From assembly GCF_000014745.1 (NCBI RefSeq), contig NC_008347.1, forward strand, positions 1,435,501 through 1,499,500: DNA of 64,000 nt. Direction: 5' to 3'. The position numbers and the translations under genes are program-made. Below are positions 8,662 through 19,400 of this stretch, piece after piece. Every line of letters starts with the position of its first letter. Position 1 is the stretch's first letter. This DNA is from Maricaulis maris MCS10. GTDB taxonomy: Bacteria; Pseudomonadota; Alphaproteobacteria; Caulobacterales; Maricaulaceae. The notes beneath the pieces are model-generated. The model had not been told where the DNA came from and searched no databases. It worked only from the letters and a program-made list of their open reading frames with translations.

Positions 8662-9936
8662 CTAACGCCGATAGGCGAATGGCGTCTCGTCCGTGATATT
8701 GATGTAACGGTCACGCAGGCGCGACTGACGCGAGTCCATGGCCGTCAACTCACCGTCGATGAGCACCGCTACCGGAGAACTCATCACCTCCAGCGGATCA
8801 CCGTCCCAGACAACGACATCGCCGGCATAGCCTGTGGCCAAGGCCCCATAAAGTTCACCGACGCCGTAAATCTCGGCCGGTGTCAAGGTTATGGATCGGA
8901 ATGCCTGATCCCACGCAACCCCGTTGGCGACGGCATTGCCGGCGTGCTGGGTAATCAGACGGGCATTGTAGTAGCCGTCAGAAGTCTGCGTTGTGTAGGC
9001 AAGCGTGACTCCCGCCGCATGAAGGCGCTGGGCTCCATCCAGCGTGGCGGCGATCTCGTCAAAAGAGGCCGGCAGGTTGCGCAGTGGGTCCAGCAGGACC
9101 GGAATGCCTGACGCTGCCAGCTCGTCCGCGACCAGCCAGGCTTCGGCGCCGCCCGTAATGATGATCTGGACTGGCGCATTTTCCGCTTTGAACCGGATCG
9201 CCCGACGCAGGTCGGCCGCGCGGTCGATGTTCAGGACCAGCGGCACTCGTCCGCGGACGACCGGCAGCAAGGCCTGTGCGTCAAAGCGGTTAAGCGCGTC
9301 GCCTTCATGATCGGCCGAGAATCGACCCGGATAGCCGCGGGCATCGTTGAATGCCGCTTCCAGATAGGCCCAGGCTGCCGGCCTGGATCCACCCGCGGTA
9401 GACGCGCCGGACTGGCTCAGATCGGCGAAGACAAAACTGCCGCTCTCGAACAGCGAGTCGGCGTCTCCGCCAGTTTCCACCAGAGCCCCCTGGCCGGCGA
9501 AGATATTGTGGCCGGTTGACGGATAGATGGCGGCCCGGGTCACGCCGCGCATACGGGTGGCGGCAATGTGCGTACCGGCCGGGTTGAAGCCATCGCTGAC
9601 ATCAAGGGCAACCGAGTAGGGCGAGTCGTCGGCGCCGGAATCGGTCGTCGACCCTTCCAGGGCAACCTCGATGAGGCCGATCTGGGTGACCGGGGCGAAC
9701 AGGCCCGGCGTGATCCAGCCGCCATCAGCGTCGATGATCTCGGTGCCGTCAGGAATGCTCACATCGGTTCCGACGGCGACGATATTTCCGTCGCGTACGA
9801 GGACGGTGCCACTGGCGAGGACGCCCTGCTCAGTATTGGTCACCACGCGGCCATTGGTCACGGCGTAGGATTGCGCGAGGCTGGGAGTTGCACTGGCGAG
9901 GACCAGGGCGAGCGTTGGAAGGATGGTTTTCATCAT
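8662..9936 (-). CDS. Exported amidohydrolase-like protein lacking the HxH metal site
   Basis: A 424-residue protein with a signal peptide (residues 1-21, ending SLA) and the amidohydrolase-family outline: N-terminal beta sandwich (GTVLVRDGNIVAVG), a TPG turn at 76-78, and C-terminal GYAGDVVVWDGDPLE. The strand after TPG, which should carry the HxH metal ligands, reads LFAPVTQ, so both histidines are replaced (V83, Q85). Later His positions are also not evident. It overlaps its upstream neighbour, an intact amidohydrolase, by four bases, so the two are co-expressed and may form a heteromer. It may be catalytically dead or use another chemistry; the substrate is unknown. Confidence 0.85.
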   Translation of the reverse strand: MMKTILPTLALVLASATPSLAQSYAVTNGRVVTNTEQGVLASGTVLVRDGNIVAVGTDVSIPDGTEIIDADGGWITPGLFAPVTQIGLIEVALEGSTTDSGADDSPYSVALDVSDGFNPAGTHIAATRMRGVTRAAIYPSTGHNIFAGQGALVETGGDADSLFESGSFVFADLSQSGASTAGGSRPAAWAYLEAAFNDARGYPGRFSADHEGDALNRFDAQALLPVVRGRVPLVLNIDRAADLRRAIRFKAENAPVQIIITGGAEAWLVADELAASGIPVLLDPLRNLPASFDEIAATLDGAQRLHAAGVTLAYTTQTSDGYYNARLITQHAGNAVANGVAWDQAFRSITLTPAEIYGVGELYGALATGYAGDVVVWDGDPLEVMSSPVAVLIDGELTAMDSRQSRLRDRYINITDETPFAYRR

Positions 9937-11360
9937 TGATCTCCTTCACCCGGCTGGCCGAGCATGAAGTCTCGGACCGGTTGCTGGCTCTCGTCGCGGC
10001 GATCAAAGCTCAAGGCTCCGTCGATCCAGACAAGATCCGCGCGTGTGTATGTTGAATAGGGATTGCCCGACCAAAGCACGACATCGGCGCGCAATCCGGC
10101 CTGCAGGCTGCCTGTCTGGTCAGCGATTCCAAGCGCTTCAGCGGGATTGGAAGAGACCCAGCGCCAGGCTTCACCGTCGGAAATGTCCAGCCCGGCCCGG
10201 CGACCATCGCCCAGGGCCTTGGCCACTTCCTGATTGAGGCGCTGGATGCCCATGTCGCTATCGGAATGGATCATGGCGCAGGCCCCGTTGGCGTGCGTCA
10301 TGGCCAGGTTTTCACGGATAGCGTCATAGGCCTCCATCTTGAACCCGCCCCAGTCGGCCCAGACGGCGGCACAGGTGCCGCTTTCGGCGAGCAGGTCGGG
10401 GATCTTGTAGGCTTCGACAGCGTGATGGAAAGTCGTCACCTGATAGCCAAACTCCTGCGACAGATCGATGATCTGGGCCATCTGGTCGGCCCGGTAACAA
10501 TGCATCTGGATCAGGATCTCGCCGTCGAGGACGCCCATCAGGGTTTCCAGCTCGAGGTCGCGGGTCGGCGCCGAGGCATCTTCGCCGGCTTCTGCAGCGT
10601 CCCAGTACTCCTGCCAGCTGTCGCGATACTCAGAGGCCTCGATCCAGGCCGTGCGATAACCGGCCATATTGCCCATGTCGGTGGCCGGCGAGCGCCCGCG
10701 ATTGCCGTAGACCCGCGACGGGTTTTCGCCGCAAGCCATTTTGAGCGTGTAGGGCGCGTCGGGAAATTTCATTTCCTGGACTGTCCGGGCTGACACATTG
10801 CGCAATGTCACGCCACGGCCACCGAACAAGTTGGCGGAACCAGGCAGCACGTGCAGCGTGGTGACGCCGCCGGCGAGGGCCGCTTCGAAGCCGGGGTCCT
10901 GTGGCCAGACACTGTGCTCGACCCAGACTTCCGATGTCACCGGCTGGGTCGCTTCATTGCCATCGCTGTGGGCGCTGACGCTCGGCGACGGGTAAGCACC
11001 AAGATGGGAGTGGATGTCGACCACGCCAGGCGTCGCATAACGCCCCGTCGCGTCAACCACGGTGGCGCCTTCCGGCGCCTCCAGACCGGTGCCGACGGCT
11101 ACGATCCGGCCATTCTCGATCAGCACGTCGCCGCCTTCGATCTCACCGCCCAGGCCGTCAAACACCGTGCCGCCCTGGATGAGGGTGACGCCGCTGGGAC
11201 GTGGCGTGTAGGTCGAGGGATAGGGATCGAGACTGTGTCGAACGATATCGGTATCTGACGAGGCAGCTTCGGGACCGTCGCTTTCGGTGCCCGAGCTGCA
11301 CGCTGCCAGACCCAGAGCGGCTATTGCCGCCAAGCTTGGCATCCATGCCTTGAAAGTCAT
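9933..11360 (-). CDS. Amidohydrolase lipoprotein
   Basis: A 475-residue amidohydrolase-superfamily hydrolase (imidazolonepropionase-like or dipeptidase-like group). Residues 1-21 form a lipoprotein signal with lipobox LAAC at C21, so it should be anchored in the outer or inner membrane and act in the periplasm. Metal ligands are seen: H117 and H119 (VDIHSH), later histidines in QMHCYRADQ and TTFHHAVEAY, and an acidic residue in IHSDSDMG. It lies upstream of, and overlaps, a paralogue that has lost the HxH pair. Related enzymes act on cyclic amides or peptides; the substrate here is not known. Confidence 0.87.
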   Translation of the reverse strand: MTFKAWMPSLAAIAALGLAACSSGTESDGPEAASSDTDIVRHSLDPYPSTYTPRPSGVTLIQGGTVFDGLGGEIEGGDVLIENGRIVAVGTGLEAPEGATVVDATGRYATPGVVDIHSHLGAYPSPSVSAHSDGNEATQPVTSEVWVEHSVWPQDPGFEAALAGGVTTLHVLPGSANLFGGRGVTLRNVSARTVQEMKFPDAPYTLKMACGENPSRVYGNRGRSPATDMGNMAGYRTAWIEASEYRDSWQEYWDAAEAGEDASAPTRDLELETLMGVLDGEILIQMHCYRADQMAQIIDLSQEFGYQVTTFHHAVEAYKIPDLLAESGTCAAVWADWGGFKMEAYDAIRENLAMTHANGACAMIHSDSDMGIQRLNQEVAKALGDGRRAGLDISDGEAWRWVSSNPAEALGIADQTGSLQAGLRADVVLWSGNPYSTYTRADLVWIDGALSFDRRDESQQPVRDFMLGQPGEGDQ

Positions 11361-11484
11361 TGTTATTCCCCACTTTGCGTCCAGCGTGACGGGGCCGGAC
11401 GAGATGCATGATTGAACGCCTTCACGACCGGGGCGTCAAACCCTGATCCAATGATCGCCTTGTGAAAATCTGGCCGGTGAGAAA

Positions 11485-11516
11485 TCCCGGCGCGGACAGG
11501 CGTGTTCGCGCCGGGA
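11485..11516 (-). terminator. Probable terminator of the M14 peptidase gene
   Basis: A 10-bp stem (TCCCGGCGCG with CGCGCCGGGA, 12-base loop) begins six bases past the peptidase stop. On the minus strand it is followed by TTTCTC, a short T run. Confidence 0.55.
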
Positions 11517-11521
11517 CGAGT

Positions 11522-14137
11522 TTATTCCTCTTCGTATTCGCCGAAAGGCCGGTCGATCAATCCGCCAAAGAATATCGCATTCATGAACGCCCGTTCCGTA
11601 CCGCGGAAGGTCGCACGGAAGGTCGGATTATCGGCAAACATGACCACCGTTCCGCGACCATGCCGCTGGGCGATGATTGCGGGTGTGCCAGCGATCTCAT
11701 CCTGCCGGCGCTGCGACGCATAGCCAGACAGAAGCGGCGCCTCGGTGTATTCGGCGACAACGGCGAAGGGATTGTCCTCTGGTCGTTGCAGCGTGAAGCT
11801 GGTGTTGCGATGGACAGGCAGATCACGGTCGGAATAGCCAAAACCGATCGGGTTCGACGGGTCGAGATCGGTCTGGAAGATCGCGCCGCCAATCACATGT
11901 TCAGCATCGTCGACGCCCATATCGGCATAATTCCGGCGCTCGGTTGGTGCTTCCCCATCGTCATCCGCATCGTTATCGACAGCTTCCATTCCGAGAAATT
12001 CGGTCTGTGCCATTCGTGAGGCCTGGCGCATGGTCACAAGGATGCCGCCATCCTCACGGATCCACTGATTCACCCGCTCTCTGGTGCGGTCCGACAGGCC
12101 GGTATTGCCGCCGCCGACGATGACCAGGTGCGTGTATCGCGACCAGTCCATGCCGCCCAGCTCGTTCTTGCGACGCAAGGTGACCGGGATGTGCATGCGG
12201 TGATCCAGCTGGTGCCAGACTTCGCCCGCGTCATAGCTGGCCAGACCGTCGTCAAACAGGACCAGGATTTCGGGGCGTCGGACGGCCCTGAAACCGTTGC
12301 CATCGCCCAGATCCGGAGACCCTGCGGCGGTGGAGCCGGACGTCACCGCGTGGACCGCAACGCCGTCTTCGCGAGCGATGGATGTGACCAATTGGTGGAT
12401 AGCGTCATTGTCGACATCCTGGCCGATCAGCGGCACGAACACGGCTCCCGGCCCGAAGCTTGTCGCGCCCATATGGGTTGCGATGGCGGTCGGTTCGGTC
12501 GCAACACGCACCCGAAGGTCAGCATCCAGCAGGCGATAGAGGCCGCGCGGCGCGTAATAATCTGACCATCGCAGGACGTAACCATAGTTTGAGCGGGGCG
12601 GGGCCGGCGCTGCCAGCTCTGCCGGTTGGGCCGCGGCTCCCACTAGGTCTGCCGACCAGTCGCGACCCAGCGCGGTATAATCGAGGTCGTAGGCGAGGGG
12701 CAGGGTCCATCCCGACACGTCGTAGAATACGTTCTCTTCGAAGGTCGTGAGCCGGTCGAACATCGATCGGATCATTGTGTATTGGGGTTGCGCCAGGGTG
12801 ACGACAAAGCTGTCATCTGACCGATAGGTGCGCCCATTGCTACGGACGTCTCGGGCCAATTGATTGACCCGTATATCGTGGCGGTTGAGCAGGTCGATGA
12901 ACATGTTGACCCGCGCCGGGTCACCCTCGGCCGTAAATACAAAACCCCGATCACGATCCCGCTGCGCTGCGGTCATCGAGTTGGCGAAGAACTCGCGCTG
13001 GTAGGCCGCGATCTCGTCGCGTGCCGCGAGGCCACCGGCAATGGTGGTCAGCGAGGTCCGGAAATGGGTGCGGACATTGTCCGCATGACTGACCAGCCCG
13101 CGCCGGGATTCGATCAGGCCACCGCGGGCAGCGCCGATCTCGAAAAGGATGCCCAGCGAGCCATTGACCTGGGGATAGGTCGAGCCCTTGCCGACATAGA
13201 AATTGTCGAAGCCTTCCTCGGATGTGTAGAGGCGGGCCTCGCTGTCCAGGAAGCTGATGTGGTGGCGGGCGATACCGAGGGTAAGCTCGCGGGCCTGTTC
13301 CGGGATGAGAGGGTTGCGTCGCAGAGGCTCTCCCGGGTGGAAATAGAAGGTGCTTTCCGTCCCCATCTCATGGAAGTCGGCAGACACTTGCGGCTTCCAC
13401 TCGTGCCATTGTTCCAGCCAAGCTTGCGATTCAGGCTGTGTCTGGAGCAACCACTGCCGGTTAAGGTCAAACCAGTAGTGATTGGTCCGGGCCGCAGTCC
13501 ATAAATTGTGTTGTTCGTGGGCCGGATCGGTGGTGCGGATATCCCCGCCGAAGGTCTCGACATGGTTGACCCGGCGGGAGTGACCGTCGGGATTGAATAT
13601 GGCGGTGATCAGGATGACGCTTTGGTCGAGGGTTGCCTCGATCTCGTCGCCCTGCGCAGCGGCCAGGTGATAGAGCGTCGGGATGGACGCATCCATGCCG
13701 GCCGACTCGGCGCCGTGTACGCCATAATTCAGCCAGACAACCGCGGGTCCGTCATTGGCGGCTGCACCGGGTTCCAGTGAGGCCAGGTGAGCGGCCCGGA
13801 TGTCGTCGATCCGCGCGTGGTTTTCGGGCGAGGTGACGACAAAAAAGAGGATCGGGCGGTGTTCGTGCGTATAGCCGATGGTCTCGACGGAGATCCGGTC
13901 GGAACCGTCGGCGATTTGCGAGAGATAACTCACCAGCTGGTCGTGGCGGACCGGGCGGTCGCCGAGACCCCAGCCAATCACCTCTTCCGGTGTCGGCACA
14001 GCGGCATCGTAGGACACGCCGTCGACCTGGAAGAATTCGATTGGTTCGGCCGCTGCCATGCCGGCAATGGTGACCGCGCCAAGGGCGAGCAGCGCGCAGC
14101 CGGCAAGTCCTGAACGAAAAGAGCGTCGCTTCATCAT
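11522..14137 (-). CDS. Exported M14-family zinc metallopeptidase
   Basis: An 871-residue peptidase of the zinc carboxypeptidase (M14) clan with a signal peptide (residues 1-30, ending AAA). The zinc ligands are H141 and E144 (GVHGAESAG) and H256 (SADFHEMG); the likely catalytic glutamate is E333 (LFEIGAARGG). The second half (about 540-870) contains a GATase-like Rossmann segment (HLVIVGGGNTGLSD near 695) often fused to this large subfamily. GAGGGGA lies before the start. It is upstream of the amidohydrolase pair on the same strand, and together they look like a periplasmic peptide or amide degradation group; that link is inferred. Confidence 0.9.
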   Translation of the reverse strand: MMKRRSFRSGLAGCALLALGAVTIAGMAAAEPIEFFQVDGVSYDAAVPTPEEVIGWGLGDRPVRHDQLVSYLSQIADGSDRISVETIGYTHEHRPILFFVVTSPENHARIDDIRAAHLASLEPGAAANDGPAVVWLNYGVHGAESAGMDASIPTLYHLAAAQGDEIEATLDQSVILITAIFNPDGHSRRVNHVETFGGDIRTTDPAHEQHNLWTAARTNHYWFDLNRQWLLQTQPESQAWLEQWHEWKPQVSADFHEMGTESTFYFHPGEPLRRNPLIPEQARELTLGIARHHISFLDSEARLYTSEEGFDNFYVGKGSTYPQVNGSLGILFEIGAARGGLIESRRGLVSHADNVRTHFRTSLTTIAGGLAARDEIAAYQREFFANSMTAAQRDRDRGFVFTAEGDPARVNMFIDLLNRHDIRVNQLARDVRSNGRTYRSDDSFVVTLAQPQYTMIRSMFDRLTTFEENVFYDVSGWTLPLAYDLDYTALGRDWSADLVGAAAQPAELAAPAPPRSNYGYVLRWSDYYAPRGLYRLLDADLRVRVATEPTAIATHMGATSFGPGAVFVPLIGQDVDNDAIHQLVTSIAREDGVAVHAVTSGSTAAGSPDLGDGNGFRAVRRPEILVLFDDGLASYDAGEVWHQLDHRMHIPVTLRRKNELGGMDWSRYTHLVIVGGGNTGLSDRTRERVNQWIREDGGILVTMRQASRMAQTEFLGMEAVDNDADDDGEAPTERRNYADMGVDDAEHVIGGAIFQTDLDPSNPIGFGYSDRDLPVHRNTSFTLQRPEDNPFAVVAEYTEAPLLSGYASQRRQDEIAGTPAIIAQRHGRGTVVMFADNPTFRATFRGTERAFMNAIFFGGLIDRPFGEYEEE

Positions 14138-14251
14138 CGGAATCCCCTCGTGATTCTGTCGGTCATCTCATAGGGGGAGGCTAGCGCGCTGCCGGCGCTT
14201 GTCTACTCACCGGACAGTCAGGTAACGAAACGAGGCGGCCTGGTCCGGGGA

Positions 14252-16270
14252 CTAAAGATCCAGGTCTTCTGTCACGAAGGTGGCGTTGTCCTGGATGAAC
14301 TTGAATCGCGCTTCCGGCTTCTTGCCCATCAGTGTTTCGACCAGTGCCTCGAGCGTCGGCATGTCATTTTCGTCGATGACGACCCGGGCGAGGGTGCGCA
14401 CGGCCGGGTCCATCGTGGTCTGCTTGAGCTGGGACGGGGTCATCTCGCCGAGACCCTTGAACCGCCCGACTTCGATTTTGCTGTTGGCCTTGAACTCGTC
14501 CCGGATCAGCTGTTCCCGGTGGGCATCGTCGCGCGCATATAGCGTACGGCTGCCTTGGGTGAGCCGGTACAAGGGTGGTTGGGCGAGGAAAAGTCGTCCG
14601 GAATGGATCAATTCCGGCATCGAGCGATAGAAGAAGGTGATGAGCAAGGCCGCGATGTGGGCGCCGTCGACATCGGCGTCAGTCATGATCACGACGCGCT
14701 CATAGCGCAGGTCTTCGAGCTTGAACTTGCTGCCGGTCAGACAGCCCAGCGCCAGAAGGAGGTCACTGATCTCCTGATTGGCCGAAATCTTGTCGGCCGT
14801 CGCAGAAGCCACGTTCAGGATCTTGCCGCGCAGCGGCAGAATGGCCTGGGTCTGGCGTGAGCGGGCCTGTTTGGCGGAACCGCCGGCCGAGTCGCCCTCG
14901 ACCAGGAAGAGTTCGGTCCCGTCGGCGTCGGCCCGCGAACAATCGGCCAGCTTGCCAGGCAGGCGAAGACGCCGAGACGCGGTCTGGCGCTTGACGTTCT
15001 TCTCCTTGCGGCGACGCATACGGTCGTCGGCACGCTCGATGGCAAACTCGACCAGTTTGGCCGCTTCTTTCGGTGACCCAGCCAGCCAGTGGTCGAACTG
15101 GTCACGGACCGCTGTCTCAACAAGCTTGGTTGCTTCCGGTGTCGCCAGTCTTTCCTTGGTCTGGCCCTGGAATTCAGGGTCGCCGATGAAGACCGAGACC
15201 AGGGCGCCTGCGCCGCCCAACACGTCTTCCGCCGTGATCTGGCTCGCCTTCTTGGCATGGGTGTGCTCGGCATAGGCTCGCAGGCCCTTTGAGAGTGCGG
15301 CGCGCAGCCCTTGCTCATGTGTCCCGCCTTGCGGCGTGGGAACGGTGTTGCAGTAGGACTGGCAAAACCCGTCCGCGTCCCCGCCATAGCCATTCCCCGA
15401 CCAGGTGATCGCCCATTCCACGCCACCGGCGCCATCCTCGCGCTCGACGCGGCCGCTGAAACCCTCGGCCGTCACCAGGGCGCGTTTTTCGGCCAGCTCG
15501 GCCATACGGTCGGCGAGACCGCCCGGGAAGCACAGAATGTCGTCGGCTGGAATATCCGTGCCTTCAACCAGGCTGGGCGCGCAACGCCACTGGATCTTGA
15601 CGCCCCGGCGCAGGAAGGCTTTCGAGCGGGCCATGGCGTAGATGCGGGCCGGTTTGACCGACATCTTGTCTCCGAAAATCTGGGTATCCGGCAGGAACCT
15701 GATTTTCGTCCCGCGCCGGTTCGGTGCCGGCCCGACCTTGACCAGAGGCCCTTGCGGCAAACCGCGGGAATAGGACTGGGTCCACAGCGTTTTCTCGCGA
15801 GCGACTTCGACGTCGAGAACCTCGGACAGGGCATTGACGACCGAGATGCCGACACCGTGCAATCCGCCGGATGTCTTGTAGGCGCTGTCGGAGAACTTGC
15901 CACCGGCATGGAGAATGGTCAGCACGACTTCCAGAGCGGACTTGTCGGGATATTTGGGGTGAGGGTCAACGGGGATGCCGCGGCCATTGTCCGTGACCGT
16001 GATATAGCTGTCTTCGTCGACTGCGACCTCGATCCGATCAGCCCAGCCGGCGACGGCCTCGTCCATCGAGTTGTCGAGGATTTCCGCGAACAGGTGGTGA
16101 TAGGCGCGCTCATCCGTGCCGCCGATATACATGCCGGGGCGGCGGCGGACCGCCTCAAGGCCTTCGAGAACCTCGATATGGGCAGCTGAATAGCCGGGGG
16201 CCGGCGCTTTTGATGGCGTCGGCGCTGGTGCGCCTGAGAACAGGTCGGAATCGGAGTTCTGGTTCGACAT
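14252..16270 (-). CDS. parE: DNA topoisomerase IV subunit B
   Basis: The ATPase subunit of topoisomerase IV, which unlinks sister chromosomes. The GHKL ATPase domain shows EILDNSMDEA and DNGRGIP with GGLHGVGISVVNAL; the TOPRIM part shows LVEGDSAGGSA and MTDADVDGAHI, and the C-terminus has GRFKGLGEM. At 672 residues it lacks the long insert of many proteobacterial GyrB proteins, and the RPGMYIGGTDERAYHHL motif is ParE-like. I take the ATG at 16270 (AGTGGATAC upstream); a GTG at 16285 would add five residues. ParC is not in the window. Confidence 0.93.
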   Translation of the reverse strand: MSNQNSDSDLFSGAPAPTPSKAPAPGYSAAHIEVLEGLEAVRRRPGMYIGGTDERAYHHLFAEILDNSMDEAVAGWADRIEVAVDEDSYITVTDNGRGIPVDPHPKYPDKSALEVVLTILHAGGKFSDSAYKTSGGLHGVGISVVNALSEVLDVEVAREKTLWTQSYSRGLPQGPLVKVGPAPNRRGTKIRFLPDTQIFGDKMSVKPARIYAMARSKAFLRRGVKIQWRCAPSLVEGTDIPADDILCFPGGLADRMAELAEKRALVTAEGFSGRVEREDGAGGVEWAITWSGNGYGGDADGFCQSYCNTVPTPQGGTHEQGLRAALSKGLRAYAEHTHAKKASQITAEDVLGGAGALVSVFIGDPEFQGQTKERLATPEATKLVETAVRDQFDHWLAGSPKEAAKLVEFAIERADDRMRRRKEKNVKRQTASRRLRLPGKLADCSRADADGTELFLVEGDSAGGSAKQARSRQTQAILPLRGKILNVASATADKISANQEISDLLLALGCLTGSKFKLEDLRYERVVIMTDADVDGAHIAALLITFFYRSMPELIHSGRLFLAQPPLYRLTQGSRTLYARDDAHREQLIRDEFKANSKIEVGRFKGLGEMTPSQLKQTTMDPAVRTLARVVIDENDMPTLEALVETLMGKKPEARFKFIQDNATFVTEDLDL

Positions 16271-16379
16271 GTATCCACTTTGCACGAGTCGGCGGTTGGT
16301 AGGGAATTCTACGCAGGGAATGGTGCTTGATCAGCCTGCCTGTACAGCCCCGGGCGGAATTCTCATCGGTCATCCACAT

Positions 16380-16415
16380 AAAAAACGCCCCGGCTGACGG
16401 GCAGCCGGGGCGTTT
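16380..16415 (-). terminator. Intrinsic terminator of the autotransporter gene
   Basis: A 14-bp stem (AAACGCCCCGGCTG with CAGCCGGGGCGTTT, 5-base loop) lies 23 bases past the autotransporter stop. Read on the minus strand it ends in a run of T, a canonical intrinsic terminator. Confidence 0.9.
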
Positions 16416-16438
16416 GTTCCACGAAGAAGGCGTGCGGC

Positions 16439-19400
16439 CTAGAAGACCATCCGCATAACGAGGCGGGCAGTGTGGCGAATGAAGTCCTCGCGCACATCGG
16501 CATCATAATCGAATGAGAAGGTCGAATAACCCGAACCGGCTGCGATTCCGAAGCCGAATATCCCGCCAGTGCCAGGCATTGACTGCGAGCGCAGGGTAAA
16601 GGTGTCGTCGAAGTCAGCGAAGCTAGCGTCCGTTTCCGATTCGCCACCGCCGAACTCGTTGCGGAAACCGACGCGCACACTCGGCGACCACCAACTATTG
16701 GTGTTCTCGAAGCGGGCGCCAAGGGTCAGAAGGCCGGTCCCGGAGAAGCTCGACGTCTCACGATCATCGACCGTCAGATCAACACCGACACCGCCGCCGG
16801 TTTCGGTATATCCGCTTTCGGACAGGCGCAAATAGTCGACCGAGAATGCCGGGCGGACAAACCAGCTGTCGCCAACGGCTATGTCGCGTGCGATCCGGGC
16901 CGAGGCCGAGGTGTGCCAACCCGTCCAGTCTGCGGTAGGTGAGGCGTCAAAGGCGCCAATGAGGACCCGGCGATTGTGCTCGAAGCTGTCATAGCCAACA
17001 GCTCCGTAAACATCGAAATCAAACGTCCCGAAACGGGCGCCAGCATAGGAGCCGATCTGGGCCGTGATGGCACTCATCGGCTCGTCAACACCATTGACTT
17101 CCGAGACTTCACTCGCCGCGCCAACCACATTCAGACCAACGGCGTAGAACGGCCCGACCGGGCGGTCGAAGCCGACGGCGACGCCGATACCATGTCCACG
17201 ATAGCCCGGACCAAATGCGCTTCCTGCCCGATCCGCGAAATAGCCGAATTCCTGAACCCAGAGACCACCGGACTCTTCAGGACTGCGACGAACGGCCTCG
17301 AGGCGGTTGGCGAGGGCGCCGACCGCACTGTCATTGGCCGCAAGAGCAAATTGAATGGCACTTGCGGAGTATTCCGGCAGAAGCTGATCATAAGCCGCGA
17401 AGAACTCGTCCTGGGTCAGCAAGGACGCGATGGCCTGACCGAGTTCATCATTGTTCTGCCACCCTTCGAGCGCTGCGGTATAGGCCGCGCCCTGGTTCGC
17501 ATTCATCCCCAACTCGTCCGCAGTGCGGCGACGCAGCGTGAGAATCAGTGCGTTGGCATTGTTCGGATCGAACTCCAGATTGGACTCATAGAGCCAGGGT
17601 GCTTCCGTGTCCTGGAGAATATCCAGGCTTTCTTCGATCACCAGATTATTGGCGGAGACCACCACAAAGGTTGCACCGTCACCGATCAGATTGGCCAAGG
17701 TCGCAGCAACGCGGGAACCGGACTGGAAGGTGATGTCACCCGAAGCCGTAATGTTCGCGGCGGTACCGCTCTCATCATCGATCTGGAATCGGATCACCGA
17801 GCCATCACCGAAGCGGGCGGTTGTGATGTTGGCGCTTGTATTGGCACCGAGGGACAGCTGGGCCCCATCAACTTCAACCACAAGATTGCCGTCGGAGTCA
17901 GTCAGCCCGCCGGTCACGATACCGCCAGTGATCATGAGTTGATCAGCACCGTCGCCGAAAGCGATGTCGCCGGTCACGACGCCCGACTCAATCTGGAGGA
18001 CATCATCACCCGATCCGAGGCGGACTTCACCGATGATCTCCTCGACATGATCGTCTGCAGCATCGGCGGCGCGATACTGACGGATGGTCGTGCCAATCGT
18101 GTTCGCTGACAGGTCGATCGCGACAAGGTCATCAACCTGCGGATCGGTGCCGACCACAGAGTTCAGATGGTAGGCCGCAATCTCACCGGTGTTCTCAATC
18201 ATCGTCAGCGAGTTTGACAGGTCGGTCAGTGCGACGGCGCCGCCCCCGTTCAGGGACGTGGCGTCGATGATGCCGGAGTTGACCAGCATTGGCACGCTGG
18301 CGCCGGTATCGATGTAAACACCGCGGGCGAGAGCCCCTTCACCATTGGTCCGGACCAGAATGTCCCCGGTATTGGCAAAGGTTGGTACAATCGCGCCCAT
18401 ACCCATGACCACACCGGTGGATGTGGCGGACCAGGCGGAACCACCGATATTGCCGTCATTCAGAAAGCCGCCGGTCAGGCTGACCGTGTGTCCGTCCGCG
18501 CCGCTGACTTGCAGCCCGATCGTGTCGATGCCGTCCAGATTGCCCTGGGCATTGATGGCTCCACGGTTGACGAGAGCGTAGCCGATCAACTCGGCAGCGA
18601 CGCTTTCGTCGACATCGGCTGTATCCGGGTCATCGGCAATCGCTTCCAGCACGACTTCACCGAGAACAATGTCCCCGGAGCTCGCATTGGCAAGGATATG
18701 GGCGGCCGGAGCCGAACCGCGTACTGTAATGCTCGTTGACGGGGTGCTCGGGCGATCCGCGGAATAGCCACTGAAGAAGACGCCGCCGCCGATATTGCCA
18801 TTTATGAGGACAGGGGACCCGCTCTGGCCTGTGTCTTCGGCTTCAAGACTGGCGCGCGCTTCCTCGCCCGGACGTCCGACAAAGCGATAGGCTGTTGCGG
18901 TCACGGTCGCGCCGATACTCACACCGCCATCCACATCGCTGGCGATGAGAATGCTGCCGCTGTCTTCACCTTGGATCTCCACCCGGCCGTCGATTTCGAC
19001 ATCGCCGGTGACATGGCCTCGGATTTCGACCCCGAAGCTGTTGTCACCGATGGCGCGAACATTGCCGGCCAGGTCGATATTTCCGTCCAGACCCGTCAGC
19101 ACGCGCAGACCCGCCGAATCATTGCCGATCACCGTCATCGTGCTGCCGGCGGTGGCGATGATGTCGCCGGTGAACACGGCGTTGCCATCGACAAGGATTG
19201 CGACACGGTTCGACCCGACGGCAAGCGGCCCGTCGACCATGCCGTCCGCAGGGTCGTCCGTATCGCCGGCGCGGGTCTCGGCCAGGACCTGGATCAGGCC
19301 GGAATGGGTGATCGTACCGGAATTGCCGCCGATCGCGTGAATGCCGACACCGCCATCATCATCGCCTTCGAGGATGATGCTGCCGCTGTTGGTCACGTCG

